From Paragyromitra xinjiangensis (lineage: Eukaryota > Ascomycota > Pezizomycetes > Pezizales > Discinaceae): DNA of 64,000 nucleotides. Of this stretch, positions 48,003-60,696 are shown piece by piece. The stretch covers positions 310,001 to 374,000 of the forward strand of contig JBCAMK010000014.1 of the NCBI GenBank assembly GCA_038503065.1, given 5' to 3'. Both the position numbers and the translations under genes were made by a program. The notes beneath the pieces were generated by a model that was given only the letters and a program-made list of their open reading frames with translations, did not search any database and had not been told where the DNA came from. How positions within the stretch are numbered: the stretch's first letter is position 1; each line of letters opens with the position of its first letter.

Positions 48003-51000
48003 TTCTAGAGCTTCTATTATATTGCTCTAGATTACCGAGACTTAGTTTCTTTGGCTTTACCAGCGGTAGGATATATAGTACTCGTGCTCTATCATAAGTA
48101 CCTGAAAACAGGGGTATGAATTTGATCAGCCAAAGCGTTGCCGCGGCGCATCAAAAGCTATAAAAGACATTTTCGGATACTTATGTTAGACCACGAGTAT
48201 ATGCATGCTTATGCTTGTTCAAAGGTTTATTGTCATCTTTCCGTAAGCACTTTGATTCTGTGCATATGTTTGTGGTGACATCCATATTCAAATTTTACCC
48301 GGAATCCAAGCCAATAAGTTCAACTGACACGCGAAAAGCTTATGTGCAGCACGCACCGCCAGGCCAAGTCAACTTCCTTCGGAGGCCAGTGATTGGGCAG
48401 TTTACAGGACAGACCGATATCTTACATGCGTTTAAGTGTGGGAAGGACACGCATGTATGTCGGAAATGTCTGCGATGGGCGGGGCTCTGTGGCGAAGCAA
48501 AGTCTTAGCTTATTCAACCCGGGAAACCAGTGTCAGCTTGATCACGAGAATGAATATCTTGCCTAGCAGAACCATGCACCGGCAATCTGAGATAAAGCCG
48601 AGGCTTGAATAATAAACCCCTAAAAATGACCCAAAAGAATATCACACCAGTAATCTAAACAAGGCTGAGTGATGAGTAACGAGCCCTACAAAAAATCGGG
48701 ACCGGGAGAACTAATATAGTGAGCACCCTGTTAGGCCCTCCCTCTTCACTACCCAAAACTTTATATTCTGGATATGTGCTATGAGAACGCGTCGGCGTAG
48801 GGAAACCCAATGTTACCTCTTTATTTGACTAGTGCATATGTTCGTTAGAACATAGGGATTTATAAGGGGGTAGGAATAATAGACTGCCTGAAAAAGCATA
48901 CGCGCTTGAATTAAGACGGAGGGTTCTGAACAGCAGTTGTCCCCACAAGCGAACTCCGACTTCGTAGCAGCAACTTTTGCCTATTTTACCAAAACTATTA
49001 GTATTTGACACAATTTACAACAAGACTATTCGCACGACTAAATATAGTGACGGTGAAGCAATGGCTTCGTTGGAATACCCCAGATTCGTAGGTCATCCCG
49101 CCTCCGCGGCACAACATAATTAAATGGCGAACCTTAGTTGAGGCTCGTCAAATCAAAGCGAGAATTTAACTCCAACCTTATTCACGAGGCCACCATCAGA
49201 ACAAACTGAATCAGGAGATCAAAATCAGGGGCGAGAAAATAATGATGTACCCGCGTCCAACCGTCGCACGATATTATAGAAGAACAGCATCGGGAAAGGG
49301 ATTTCCCTCAGAAAATATCTTAGCCCGAGGACGTCCTGCGACTTTGCAATGCGGTTGGGTATGAAATGCGGGAGAATGATGATGGGTGAGACACCAAATC
49401 GGACAGCTGTCTAAATTCGCATCGGTTGCACTGAATATGTCGACTGTGACCTGTCATAGATTAGGAAATCGGGGTTCCACCAAGATTTTGTTCTTTTGAC
49501 TCGGGATTGATGGTCGCCCGGTCTAACACAGTTGGAAATGGAGTGGAGTGCATGCGGGATTAGCAATTAGGAGAAGCACATTGGATTTGTCTTCAGCCCC
49601 AGAAAACTTTGATGACCGTGTCTGATCCGTCTAACGTCAATGGCCGTGACACACAGACGTTGATTTGGGGATCAGGATCTACATCCAACCTTTCCCTAAC
49701 GAACAAGTTCCCGGAACGGATTTGGTTTGGTGAGATCAAAGCCTGGTGTCTCACGCAGTTGGCTTTTGTTATGCCAAGACATCCAAAAACTCATTCAGGA
49801 ACCTCAGCTGGAGCGGGTCCATATTTACCGAAGGCTCTCACGAATAGTTTTTATCGGATTTCCAACCACCAGCTCCAGAAATCCAGCACTTCTCCCAAGA
49901 CAATTTAGGCCTTCTAAGCAGAGCGGAGTAGTTGCGGTGATTGTTTATAACAGCACGTTCCAGGCTTTTCGAGATTAGTAACGAGAACTTCCAGAAGACG
50001 GAGGTTTAGTTGAGTTTGTTTACTTCACCGGGTACTTTGCCCCAAGCGGCTAAAAACCGGCGATCTTTGATAAGGATTGGAGGATTTGTGGATACTGATA
50101 GAGATGAACTAGTAAGGTTGTGGGACAGGCATGTTATATTCGGCAAACGTCGCGGATGGCGTACCGCCGTGATTGAGGGAGTAGGTACATGGTGTTTAAA
50201 CTTCAATTGTACCCGGTACTAGTTGTACTACATGAACGTATATGTGCTTTCACGGTGTAAAAGCGTCACCACCCTGGTGAACAACAGTACGTGCTATCGT
50301 GATCATTTATCTATGCATAATGACATCGATTCTCTGCATGGGCCATACCGACGAAGCCGCTGCCGCTTTCCCCCACCCCCAGAAGAAGATGAAATGTAGG
50401 CTGGGCATCGCAGAGCCCCCCGTTCGATTTCAACCGCCAGTAGAAGAAATAATTACTTCGACTCCAATCCTAGAAATTACCGGATATTCTCCACTAAAAA
50501 ACCTTAGCTAGACAGCTTACCGGTCCGGCTGTAGGTACGAGTCTAGAATCTTGCTTTCTCAGCCACATGGAGACTTCACCAGGATCCAGCGACATTTCCA
50601 ACCTCACTCGTTCTGGACATTCAGCTACAAGTGTCTTCGTGCTTTAGGGGGCTGGATATGCACTTTGCTGGCACAAACCGCGCTCTTTACAAAGCACTAA
50701 ACGATCATCAATTCATCCAATTTTTTTGTACATGGCTGGCTGAGAGAGTGCATGCTCGTTGCTTCATTAAGACTCGCTCCCATTCGCCTGATAATAATAG
50801 TCACGACAGCCATAAACGTTGGTCGATCGTAAGTGACCCTGAAGCCAAGACTGTGTTTATAGGTAAGAATTGCCGTCTGCCAAGGTAGCCTCCGCTGATC
50901 TGTTGTTGTTCCCAATGATCGTGAACACAGAAACAAATTGCCGAAGGGTACGTATATAGCAGATGAATAAAATTGAGCTCGGACGATGGGAGATTGATAG

Positions 51001-51375
51001 GTTGGTGGTGGATTCAACCATTCGTTGTGTATAGGATGGGCTCTCCAACACGACCCCACTGATGAAATTCTAATACTTGAGACATCGTGCCAGGTATGTA
51101 CATGTAGTTTCTGGGATCACATTTCCGGTGTACCCACGTGGCTGGTAGTCCCGTACCGCCATATGGCCGTGCGTGCTATGCAAGAGCACCTGATGTGCAT
51201 CATATTTGACAATTAAAGTCTCAACCTCTTACCTACATGTAATATGAGACTTTATAGGGAACATAAATACGGCCGTACCTTGCCTTCCATCCTGCCTTTT
51301 TCTCTCATTCACACCAGGAGACTCCCTCAAGTCACGTCTTCACATTGATCTCGGAAGTCCCAGATTCAATTCACT
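48003..51375. other. Gene-poor region upstream of catalase
   Basis: About 3.4 kb with several short plus-strand frames (48215-48508, 49609-49978, 50010-50222, 50299-50511, 50631-50888), none with a family or a consistent splice chain. It could include an unrecognised multi-exon gene at 49.6-50.9 kb, but I cannot build one. The last 150 bases should be the catalase leader. Confidence 0.45.
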
Positions 51376-53949
51376 ATGAGGCAATCAATCGTTACTTCTG
51401 TTTTGCTCAATGCGCTGCTTGCTCGTGCAGCATGCCCATTCATGGACGGCGGTGGGGAGGAGCTCAAGAAACGAGACGCTCGACTTCCTGGTGATGATGG
51501 TTTCCTCGACCAGTTCATCGTGGATGACACGGGTGATGACATCTACACTACCACTGATTTCGGCACCCCCGTCTCAGACCTTCGCTCTCTGAAGGCTGGC
51601 GAGCGAGGCCCAACCCTTCTAGAAGACTTTGTCTTGAGGACTAAAATCACACGGTTTGATCATGAACGAGTACCGGAGCGTGCAGGTAAGATTCCAATTG
51701 CTTGGTACGTAGAGAATTAGCCAACTGATTCGACTTATAGTCCATGCCCGCGGAGCTGCTGCCCACGGTTATTTCGAGTCATATGCCGATTGGTCCAATA
51801 TTACTGCGGCTTCTTTCCTAGGTGCTCCTCAGAAACAGACGCCGGTCTTTGTCAGGTTCTCAACTGTTGCTGGCTCCCGCGGAAGTGCGGATACTGTCAG
51901 AGGTATGCATGTCTTGCACCTTATTTCCCTAGATAACTTGATGCTTATTTCAACTTGTGAGACAGATGTCCATGGGTTTGCGCTCCGCTTTTATACCGAC
52001 GCTGGCAACTATGGTTAGTCATCATTCCCCTTTCGTCTGATGAGAATATGTTTCATCATACATGGTTACTTTCATTCTATCACCCTATATTTGTGTGTAG
52101 TAATAATCATATAGCTAATCTTATTTCTAGACATTGTCGGAAACAATATCCCTGTTTTCTTTCTGCAGGATGCCATGCAGTTTCCCGACCTCATCCACTC
52201 TGTGAAGCCTCAACCTAATAATGAGATCCCTCAAGCCGCTACGGCTCACGACACTGCTTGGGATTTCTTTAGTCAGAATCCCTCCACGCTACACACCTTG
52301 ACGTGGTAAGTTTTTATAAAACAGCATTCCAATCACTTCCATGTCCCTAATATAATTTGTCACCATAGGGCACTCTCCGGTCACGGTATTCCAAGGTCTT
52401 TCAGACATATGGATGGTTTTGGGGTACATACCTTCCGTTTCGTCAACGATGAAGGAGACTCGAAGCTTGTAAAATATCACTTCAGTACCAAACAAGGTCT
52501 TGCCTCTCTTGTTTGGCCTGAAGCTTTGGTCCTCAATGGCCAAAACCCTGATTTCCATCGTCAGGATCTCTTCGATGCTATTGAGTCTGGAAACTTTCCC
52601 GAGTGGGAGATTGGCGTGCAGATTGTTGACGAGAAGGACGTACTTACATACGGTATTGATTTGTTGGATCCAACAAAGATCCTCCCCATCGAGTTTGCGC
52701 CGATTACCCCGCTTGGGAAGCTAGTTCTGAACAAGAACACCGTTAACTATTTTGCGGAGACCGAACAATGCATGGTTGGTGCCTCATTCCCCTTTTTTGG
52801 TGATACATGGAAATTAACCGATTTTATATAGTACTCGCCTGGTCACGTGGTTCGTGGTATCGACTTTTCGGACGATCCCCTTCTTCAAGGCCGTCTCTTC
52901 TCATATGTCGATACCCAGCTCAACCGTAATGGCGGGCCAAATTTCGAGCAGCTCCCGATCGTAAGTTTTTATAAAATTTCTTCAAGGGTCTGCAAAATCT
53001 AACGTTATTTTAGAATCGCCCGAGAGTTCCGGTCCACAACAATAACAGAGACGGTGCTGGTCAGCAAATGATTCCCTTCAACAAGATTGCCTACAGTGTC
53101 AACAGCCTTAACGGAGGCTCCCCTAAGGAGGCTAACCAGACCCAGGGCAAAGGTTTCTTCACTGCACCTGCCAGGCGCATCGTTGACGCAGCCTACGTCC
53201 GTGATATCTCCCCCACTTTCTTGGATTACTGGACCCAACCCCGCCTCCTCTTCAACTCTATCCTCCCTGCAGAGCAGCAGATGGTTGTCAATGCCGCCCG
53301 ATTCGAACTGTCTAAGGTTTCTTCCATGGATGTCCGCAAGGCAGCAATTGCCCAATTCAACAGGATCTCGAATGATTTGGCTAAGCGGATAGCTATTGCT
53401 GTTGGTGTTGATGCTCCTGCTCCTGACTCCAAGTACTATCACAACAACACAACCGCCGGTGTATCGATCTTCAAGAATCCGCTTCCTACCATTGCAACCC
53501 TTACTGTCGGTATCCTTACCACCACGTCTTCTCAATCATCACTTGCCCAAGCCGCTGCTTTGGCCGCAGCTTTCAAGGTTAAAGGTGCGGTCCCGGTAAT
53601 TATCGGCGAGGTTATCCAGAGTGGTGTTGACCAGACCTACTCGGCCTCTGATGCCGTGCTCTTCGATGGCATCATTGCTGTTGATGGAACAAAGAACCTT
53701 TTCGATATCAAGACTGCTTCTAGTCTATACCCTGCTCAACGACCTGCTAGTATCATTCGGGATGCGTTCCTTTACGGAAAGCCGATTGGTGTTATTGGTG
53801 ATGGTATCGCGGGATGCCAGGTCTCTTCGATCGAGGCCAGACCTGGTGTATACTTCAACAATGCTACTACTCCTACACAAACACTTGTCGATCAATTTGA
53901 GAAAGGTCTTAAGACCTTTAAGTTTTTGGATAGATTTGCGCTGGACTAG
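51376..53949 (+). CDS. catB: Secreted large-subunit catalase (CatB/Cat-3 type)
   Basis: This haem catalase dismutates hydrogen peroxide; its form predicts export to the wall or medium. Seven exons: 51376-51685, 51741-51902, 51966-52013, 52131-52305, 52369-52774, 52832-52960 and 53014-53949, giving 721 residues with every junction in frame. A signal peptide ([18 protein letters not shown]) is followed by a short pro-segment ending LKKRD near residues 31-34, a Kex2-like site. Catalytic residues are seen: His105 in [10 protein letters not shown], Asn in [11 protein letters not shown] (about 178-179), and the haem-ligand Tyr392 in [12 protein letters not shown]. After the catalase core, residues about 555-721 form the flavodoxin/GATase-like C-terminal domain typical of large-subunit enzymes ([35 protein letters not shown]). 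Length and domain order are normal. It is flanked by gene-poor DNA on both sides. Confidence 0.97.
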
Positions 53950-55886
53950 TTTCTTTTGGACCGGACGGGGTTTAATTTAGGGTTTTTTGGTAGAGTTTTT
54001 TCTCTGTGACATAGTTATACGACAGTGAAAAGTTTCTACAGTCACTTTCTGTCTTTTTTTCTTTTGTTTGGAAGCAAATGTATGTTCAAGTACATTAATT
54101 GAAAATACCATACATGGTCAATCACTCGGTTTTGCGCTTGATGTCATTAGTGCCAAGACTTTTGCTAGGGGGCCAAGACGGAAGGACTTTGCCACAAGCG
54201 ATCCATTTGCCGGAACGCCCGTAATGTTCCGCACTATGGCAAAAAGATGCGGCTACCCCACCAACAGCTTCTGGATGGTTTTTTTCGTAGGGATGAGTAA
54301 CCCCGAGTTTACCCCATTATCCCTAAGAAATGAGGACTACAGCAATATAATTAGGTTAGATCTACTATGAATAGCTAGGTCCTTAGACTGTTGAAGTACC
54401 TTTCACTTTGGTAATAGGATCTTGGAAACAGATTGCTAATAACGACATAAGCTTGTAGATCGTAAGACATGAGCGGATTGTAAGATAAAGAGTCTATCCG
54501 GGAGTCTCGCCTTTCTTAGTTTCGATGCTTCAGCGACTTCTTAGTCTCAGCGTTCGTTCGCTCTGAACAGGGGGTCCTGTCCTAGCCCTCAAAGGTTTGC
54601 GAGGCTACAGCCTTCCTAGCTTTGGAAGGAGGTAGCTTAAGAGCAGTGTTTCTCTCGGGATTTTTGCTGGCTCCTCGTGTTAGTGACTTTTATATTAAGA
54701 TAGGTTAAAATCGATTTGCGGATTAATAGCTACGAAGGGCTAAATTTGTAAGGTTTAGTGTTTATTTAGATCGCCTTTTAAAGGAAATACTCTTTACCCT
54801 GGGACTTTTCGATCCTTAGTACTGTATCGTTTGTTGAATGTGTGAAGAAACTAGCCGGGTTTCGTGATAGAAAGAACGCCAAGTTTGGTCTTAGGTCTTC
54901 AAGAAGAGAGTAATCGATGAGATGTTGGGCTGGGCTATAATCATTGCTATCCCTCTAGCCCATGATTCTGAGTAATAGATTTTTTCTCATCATGTTGCTG
55001 GGATGCTTCTCCCGTCACCAGGAGTGTAAATGTTTGCGATCCCAAGTCTTCTGTAGAGAATGTGATCCCTCCAGGATTTTGTAACCTGGATCCCGGATTA
55101 GGTGCGTGTCATTTATGTGTGGAGGTGCAAGCTGCACAACGATAAAAAACTCTTCGTTCGGAAGCATCTCAAGTGTGCATGATAGGTTGATGAAGGTTAT
55201 AACCGTTACTCCGGATGATGGCCTTGTTTCGACTGAGTTAGCGCCGAAAATATAGATGACTTGATGGCCTGAAGAAAGTACGATTCACACTATTGAAGGC
55301 AAGCCTGATCCTCTCATTATAAGCCTGCTTCACCTCTACATAAGATAGACTGGAAGTGGGCTCTGGCGTCAACGATTTTGTCCACTGCTGCGTGGTTGGG
55401 CAGAGAATTAAATTGTTAGGGCTTCCCAAGCAGCCACGCGACGCGGCTCTCGACCACCTCAGTCGACGGCGCAGGGGGGTCCTGATTTTCACCACCTCAT
55501 CTCTATCAACTTGATCCGTTTCGTTGATAACATAACAGCCGTACGGTAGAAAAGTGAGCGAAAGTGCGCAAATAACCTTGCCCCCTTTCTCTTCCTATTC
55601 AAAGATCAACCGCATACCAAGTCTCTTTACAGTAAATGTAAGTTCTTTCGGTTTTCTTAAATCCTTGCAGCCAACTCACAAGAAGAACACGCAACCTTAT
55701 GTACCGCTGTCTCTAGTTTTTCTATCACAAGTCTTTGCATTGAAGAGAAAAAAAACTCTCCTGACACTTTCTCGCTGTGGAACATAAAAGACGCAAGATC
55801 CCCCCCTCCACAACCACTCAACACCACACCGTTTGTCTGTATCCAACAACTTTTCTCTCCCGATATCCAACCAACACAAATTCAAG
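53950..55886. other. Intergenic region downstream of catalase
   Basis: About 1.9 kb, T-rich after the catalase stop. No gene was recognised; frames are short and interrupted. The last 250 bases are CA-rich and pyrimidine-rich and look like the leader of the 299-residue gene. Confidence 0.5.
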
Positions 55887-56786
55887 ATGTCTGAAAAACT
55901 CATCTCCGCCCTTCCGGATTCCGCTGTTTCTGCTATATCCCCTCCTAAACCCCCCGTGTACCGTTCCAAGAAGAAACTTCGCATGGAAGCCCGCTACTTC
56001 AATACCACCCTCCCCCTTCCCATCTCCTTGACGCACGAGCCTCGTCGCCTCTCGGCTGAAAAGCCCCAGGCCGTAAATATCACTCCTCCAACAACAACAA
56101 AATACACTATGAATAACAACTCTTGGTTCAAGCATGCTTTCGGGAGCGAAGCTGGTGGTGCCACGCAAGCTTCATCTGCATCCTACAATGGTAAAACATT
56201 TAACAGCCGCCCGAAGCATTACTATGCATCGGAAGGCGGTAAAACGAGACCTACAAACTTGAAAGGATTCAACCAGTTGTATATGGTTGCCGATGAGGAC
56301 GATGATGTACCCATGGGAACTGGGAACATCGGCTTCGACAAGATAGCCGTAGAAACTTTGAGCCCGAAATCGATCGAGGCCTCTAAAGCAAGAACCTCGA
56401 ATCGCCTTAAAGGAAAGGAAACTACTACCGCCACAGCAACTGAAACGAGGAAGACCAAGAAAAGGTCGCTCCCTGAGGAATTCACGAGTGAGGAAGACAG
56501 GCAGCGAAAACAGGCACGAGCTCGAGTTGAGGAGAACTGGGAGTTTGGAAGAGCTCTGGCGAAGAAACACGTGTATTCGCTCTGGCGTGACACTAAGGCT
56601 ATGAAGAAGTGGAGAGAGGTGGGGCAGCAGGAAACTGTCAAAGAGCAGCAAGAAGTCAGGTTGGATGTTGTCAGTGAAAACAGTCAAGTCTACGAAAAGA
56701 GGGGGAATAAGGGATCCTTCTTATTTTTGCAGGTCGATGTGGTTATGCCACTTGAAGCCATGGTTGAATTAACCCCCTCAGCTTGA
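55887..56786 (+). CDS. Unrecognised basic 299-residue protein, probably nuclear
   Basis: I do not recognise a family. I chose the ATG at 55887 because it follows a leader-like stretch and has a reasonable context (TTCAAGATGTCTG); an ATG 18 codons upstream is in frame. There is no intron, signal peptide or membrane segment. Visible parts: a Pro/Ser/Lys N-terminus (PPKPPVYRSKKKLRMEARYF), a Gly/Ser/Tyr-rich middle, an acidic patch (VADEDDDVP), a Thr/Lys-rich stretch with basic clusters (RKTKKRSLPEE) that could be a nuclear localisation signal, then a charged helix (EEDRQRKQARARVEENWEFG) leading into ALAKKHVYSLWRDTKAMKKW. The C-terminus after about residue 265 is more hydrophobic. Consistent wobble-base use and a clean stop support a real gene. 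Confidence 0.78.
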   Translation: MSEKLISALPDSAVSAISPPKPPVYRSKKKLRMEARYFNTTLPLPISLTHEPRRLSAEKPQAVNITPPTTTKYTMNNNSWFKHAFGSEAGGATQASSASYNGKTFNSRPKHYYASEGGKTRPTNLKGFNQLYMVADEDDDVPMGTGNIGFDKIAVETLSPKSIEASKARTSNRLKGKETTTATATETRKTKKRSLPEEFTSEEDRQRKQARARVEENWEFGRALAKKHVYSLWRDTKAMKKWREVGQQETVKEQQEVRLDVVSENSQVYEKRGNKGSFLFLQVDVVMPLEAMVELTPSA

Positions 56787-58818
56787 ATGTCGTCGTCATC
56801 TCTTCATTCTTGATCCTCTTTTTTTTACATTTTTAATATCTTTTGAGAGTTCCTTCACTTGTATTTACTTTGTTTTCGGCAACATCATGTCTTACGTCTT
56901 TATGGGTACTACGAATCGGGGGCATTCTTTTTTTATTCTTTTTTTTCGGTATTTTATTACTTTTAGTACGGGTTTTGGGCATAGAAGGGCTATGGGGGTA
57001 GAAACTGGGGAAACGGATTCTTATCATGGAGTTACAAGGAGATAAATCAATATGTATTACACTTTACTTTCTAAAAGGGGGCGATGCGGCTTATTAGAGG
57101 AAGTTGTGGTTTGCTTCTTATCGAAGTCTACATGTATCTGCTTATGCTACTCTAGAATACGATCCTTATAATATCATCTACCCCACCAAGGTTGCAGTAG
57201 AGGGACGATGTGGTAAAGAAGAGAACTATACTTAGAGACATTGCTATCCTGGGCCAGCTCAAAGCAGGGACCGTCACCGGCGAGGATTTGGCAGAGTAGC
57301 GATTTGAGTGTGACCTTTGTGTCTAAAATTTTCACAGCATCAAGACCTAGAGCTTATCAAAACCTCTCGCCTCTTCATTTGGCCCGCCTATTTAGAACTT
57401 GCGAACGCTAGTATCTGTCATTAGCGCAAAAGGGGCCTCGCTGAATATAACTTTCACCATCGACAGTAGTCATGGTGACGTATCACCTGTGGCGTTGCGC
57501 GTTACAGCGAAGGAGAGTTGCCAATATCGACCAGTAACATTGGAGCTTAACTGACGCCTGACGCGGGCTTTACTTGTCTGAATTATTTATGAAAGTCTCG
57601 ATACCTTCCTGAAACAAAACCTTCAGCAAGGGGTCAATTATGTAAAGTACACATAATGTTATGGAAGGGCCTAGAAGCTTCGCTTAGTATTCAGGCTATA
57701 CTTTATTTCTTTACTTATCACCTCGGAACTATCGATTACCTACTCTAGATAGGGCATATAGTGACAAAATGGTTTGTTCGCTACGGGGCTTTGGGGAGAA
57801 TGTGGAAACTTAGTTTTATCAGAGAAGGAAAAGACCTTTCTGAAACATAAAGCGTTCAGGATGGTTTCGCAAGCGTTTGAAATCGCAAGGATCAAACCTC
57901 TTTAGGTACTAGATGAACAGAAATCTGAGAAATCAAGGGAAAGAAGTTGGCTCTTCTAGCGAGTAGTGACAAATCTCTAGGAGAATTAGAGATAGTCACG
58001 ATGAGTACCTCTCGGTGACGAGAGTGTTGGGAGATTCTGATACCCCAAGACGAGCTTCCCCGGCGAAAATAGTGTTGTATACGGCTATCGGACGAGGAAT
58101 TTTCTGAAATATTTTAAACTGGGTGGCTGTGCTGAAGTGGCCAGAGCGTTTTCTTTTTTTAGATCCTTTCGGTAGGTGGAGCTTTCCGAGGGGCCACGGC
58201 TTCGATCATAATATCTCACTCGTTGATACTTCCAGCATTGTATTAAATATCCTATAATCGTTCATTATATCCTCCAAGCCGAGTAAGCCGATACTTAGTC
58301 CTTCGTTGGGTGTTTTTTGAGTATTCGGTTATCTCGATCCCTTCGTTCGTAGTGTAGAGTCTGAGAATGAAGAGTAATCTTAGTTTTTGGCTTGAGCGCT
58401 TCCTTCCTTTCAATTAAGCCTAACACTATTAAGACGTGTACTATTTTAAAACCTACATGTGGCACCGACGATCTCGCCACGGGGCTGACAACAATCTCCT
58501 TCTTCTTCGGGATGGGTACAGGTGTTGGTGTTGGAAATTATATTCAGATGGCTGGGTCACATATAATCCTCTTCCGAGGCACGCGAGTCCTTGCCTAAAG
58601 CACTGTTTGAGAAAACCCTCAACCGGGACTGAAAAGAGCTTTTCTCGTCTAATCGTACCTAAGAACTTGTCGACCTTGAGGGTAATTCTACAACCGTGAT
58701 GAGTCGTGGTTATGTAGATGCGGATGGATTCTAGACGAAGGGCGAGTATTCGAAGGGGGTGGAAGTATAGCCTAGCCACCTTTGAAAAAAATTTGCCCGG
58801 CCCAGGTAGCAGTGCTTG

Positions 58819-59002
58819 TACTCGGGTCAGGGGATAAGTATTGGGACTTGCTAGGGTGTCACGGATCTGAGCGGTCACAGTGCTGCACTTTTGTTCTTAC
58901 TTTGTTTCACTGTATTTCGCTGTATTTCGTAGTGCCACGGATCTGTGCGGCCGTCATATCTCCCTTTCAGGGTGTCCCAATACTTTCCCCCTGACCCGAG
59001 TA
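58819..59002. mobile_element. 184-bp MITE-like element, ~29-bp terminal inverted repeats, TA flanks
   Basis: The left end reads TA then CTCGGGTCAGGGG and continues as AAGTATTGGGAC; the right end is the inverse (GTCCCAATACTTTCCCCCTG, then ACCCGAG and TA). Mismatches are few. Inside are two direct copies of CACGGATCTG(A/T)GCGG and a doubled CTGTATTTCG. There is no coding capacity. The TA boundaries match those of the other small elements here, although the end sequence differs. Confidence 0.87.
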
Positions 59003-59380
59003 GGTACCAAGTTTCGCACAGTTGCCCGATTGATCGCTAATGAATATTTAGCTAAATTTACTTGCGAGAACCTGGTTTTGCTTGGCCATACGCGGATTCG
59101 TTTATTTCCGGGGTATTGGAAACTAAATCTCTTTCTCGCAAGGATCTCCTAGATACATGTAGCTATAGTTGCCCTAGATTCTATGTGTTGCTTATAATAC
59201 ACAGCCGCTATCAGCAAAAAATCGGATAAGAAGCTGAGGCTAGCGTTTCCACCACTAAGGTCAATAACGGGTTGTAAGCTTTTACATATTTTGTCTGGAG
59301 TCCTTACCGAAGTAATTCCCTTAGGCTTTGGTAGCATTTGATTGTATCTGTTTTGGTGCCTGAGGTGCGCGTCCTTGGTA

Positions 59381-59393
59381 AGGGTTAGGGTTA
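59381..59393 (+). repeat. Two interstitial telomere-type units
   Basis: AGGGTTAGGGTTA contains two TTAGGG units, the usual filamentous-fungal telomere repeat. Two units can arise by chance, so this is only a note. Confidence 0.4.
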
Positions 59394-60386
59394 ATTATAA
59401 ACGATTCTTGGCTAGATACGGCTAGTCCAAGTTAGGTATGGTGCGACGAGGCATCTTAGTGTTATATTTCTGTTCAATTACCGCTATGATTATGTTTTGT
59501 CAACCTTACACATAGGTAGTACAATTTTTAGTGGGAGCGAGGAACATTTGACCTCAGGGAATTTACCTATCTTCTAGGGCGTTAACTAAGAATGTCCTCT
59601 ACGATTCATGATACATACATGTATATCCGGGTTAAAAGGCTAGAGTTTAGAGGGGTGAATAAAGTAAGTTATTTGTGATATTGGTGAAAGGGTGCCCGAG
59701 GATTGGTAAACTATGTAGACTATTTTTGCAGAGGTTCACTTCTCAGATGTGTCAAGCAAGCTACTATGATTTGTCGTCCAATCAGCGCGGATCGAGGCAA
59801 AATAGGTGTTGGTGAATACTTGTTTGTGGCTGCGCGCCTCCCGAGTTTTCTCGGTTATATATCTTTCTTTTCACTCAGTCTTAGCAATTAAAGATATCAT
59901 CTGGTGTTACCCTTAATGTAATGTAAGTTGGGGTTCTTATGCTCTAGACAAATCTCATGCAGGATTTCATGTTCTTTGGGGTGCTAGCTTCACTTTCTCG
60001 AAAACTACATGTATGCATGCAGTAAAACCTGTCGTGGTTCCGCGTATCAAAATTTCATCTCTATCATATGCCCATTCTAATTTTTCTTGGGATCTGATAG
60101 GCATACGGGTGAAGCCGGGCTGTGGCGGGTTCTACATATTAATCTTTGTCTCTTTATACTTTCCTATTGGCCTACAGCTCGGCTTAGGAAATATGTCCAT
60201 AGAAAGGCATCAAATTTCCCTAACTGCACATTTACTGATGTCTTTACTAATTCGTTTACCATGCGGGTATCTGGCTGTGTTAAGATGATGCCTTCACTGA
60301 TGTCTTTCCCACGTAGGTAATTTTACAGTGATTTTGATGCATTTACTCATGCTGTAGAGTTCTCGGTGTTGCCTTTGAGATCATTG

Positions 60387-60474
60387 TTGGCGGCAAGTTT
60401 CGGCCGTCTTGGCACGGAAAATACCGCGCTCGGCTCCGAGGGGCTCGTCTCCCGAGCCATACCCTTGCCGCCAA
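60387..60474. repeat. GC-rich inverted repeat
   Basis: Perfect 11-base arms TTGGCGGCAAG and CTTGCCGCCAA enclose a GC-rich spacer that itself has smaller palindromes (GCTCGGCTCCGAG, GGCTCG/CGAGCC). It stands out from the AT-rich surroundings about 220 bases upstream of the monooxygenase start. It could be a hairpin or a dyad binding site; no function is assigned. Confidence 0.7.
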
Positions 60475-60696
60475 GTAGCCGGAAGGACAGATGAGCTCCC
60501 GTGATTATGTAGATATTCAATGCACTTCAACTGTTGAGCCTTCATCTTCGTTTCTATTGTTTGATTCTTTCGAGTTCATCTATTTTTAATTCACAGAGCT
60601 CTGGTAATAGGGGTTGGCTACTGGGGGAAAAAGAAAGGAAAAGGGAACAGGAAAGGAAACGAGCTCTTTCGAATTCTGAGCTTGTTCGTTTTTTAA

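Larger units (their letters stand above)
56787..60696. other. Gene-poor region between the 299-residue gene and the flavin monooxygenase
   Basis: About 3.9 kb with no supported gene. It contains the TA-flanked element at 58819-59002, two TTAGGG units at 59381-59393, and a GC-rich inverted repeat at 60387-60474. A stretch at about 58125-58205 vaguely resembles a tRNA but does not fold properly. Confidence 0.5.

Noticed and set aside
48215..48508. 97-codon frame with several cysteines
   Set aside because: The cysteine spacing (CGKDTHVCRKC) hints at a zinc knuckle, but the frame is short and isolated in relic-rich DNA.
49609..50888. Series of short plus-strand frames that might be exons of one gene
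   Set aside because: I could not join them with plausible donors and acceptors, and none resembles a known family.
54480..55000. Possible retrotransposon fragment downstream of catalase
   Set aside because: No reverse transcriptase, integrase or LTR pair could be recognised; frames are closed by many stops.
58125..58210. tRNA-like stretch (GCTGAAGTGGCCAGAGCG, later GGCTTCGATC)
   Set aside because: The T-arm and acceptor stem do not pair; at best a very decayed relic.
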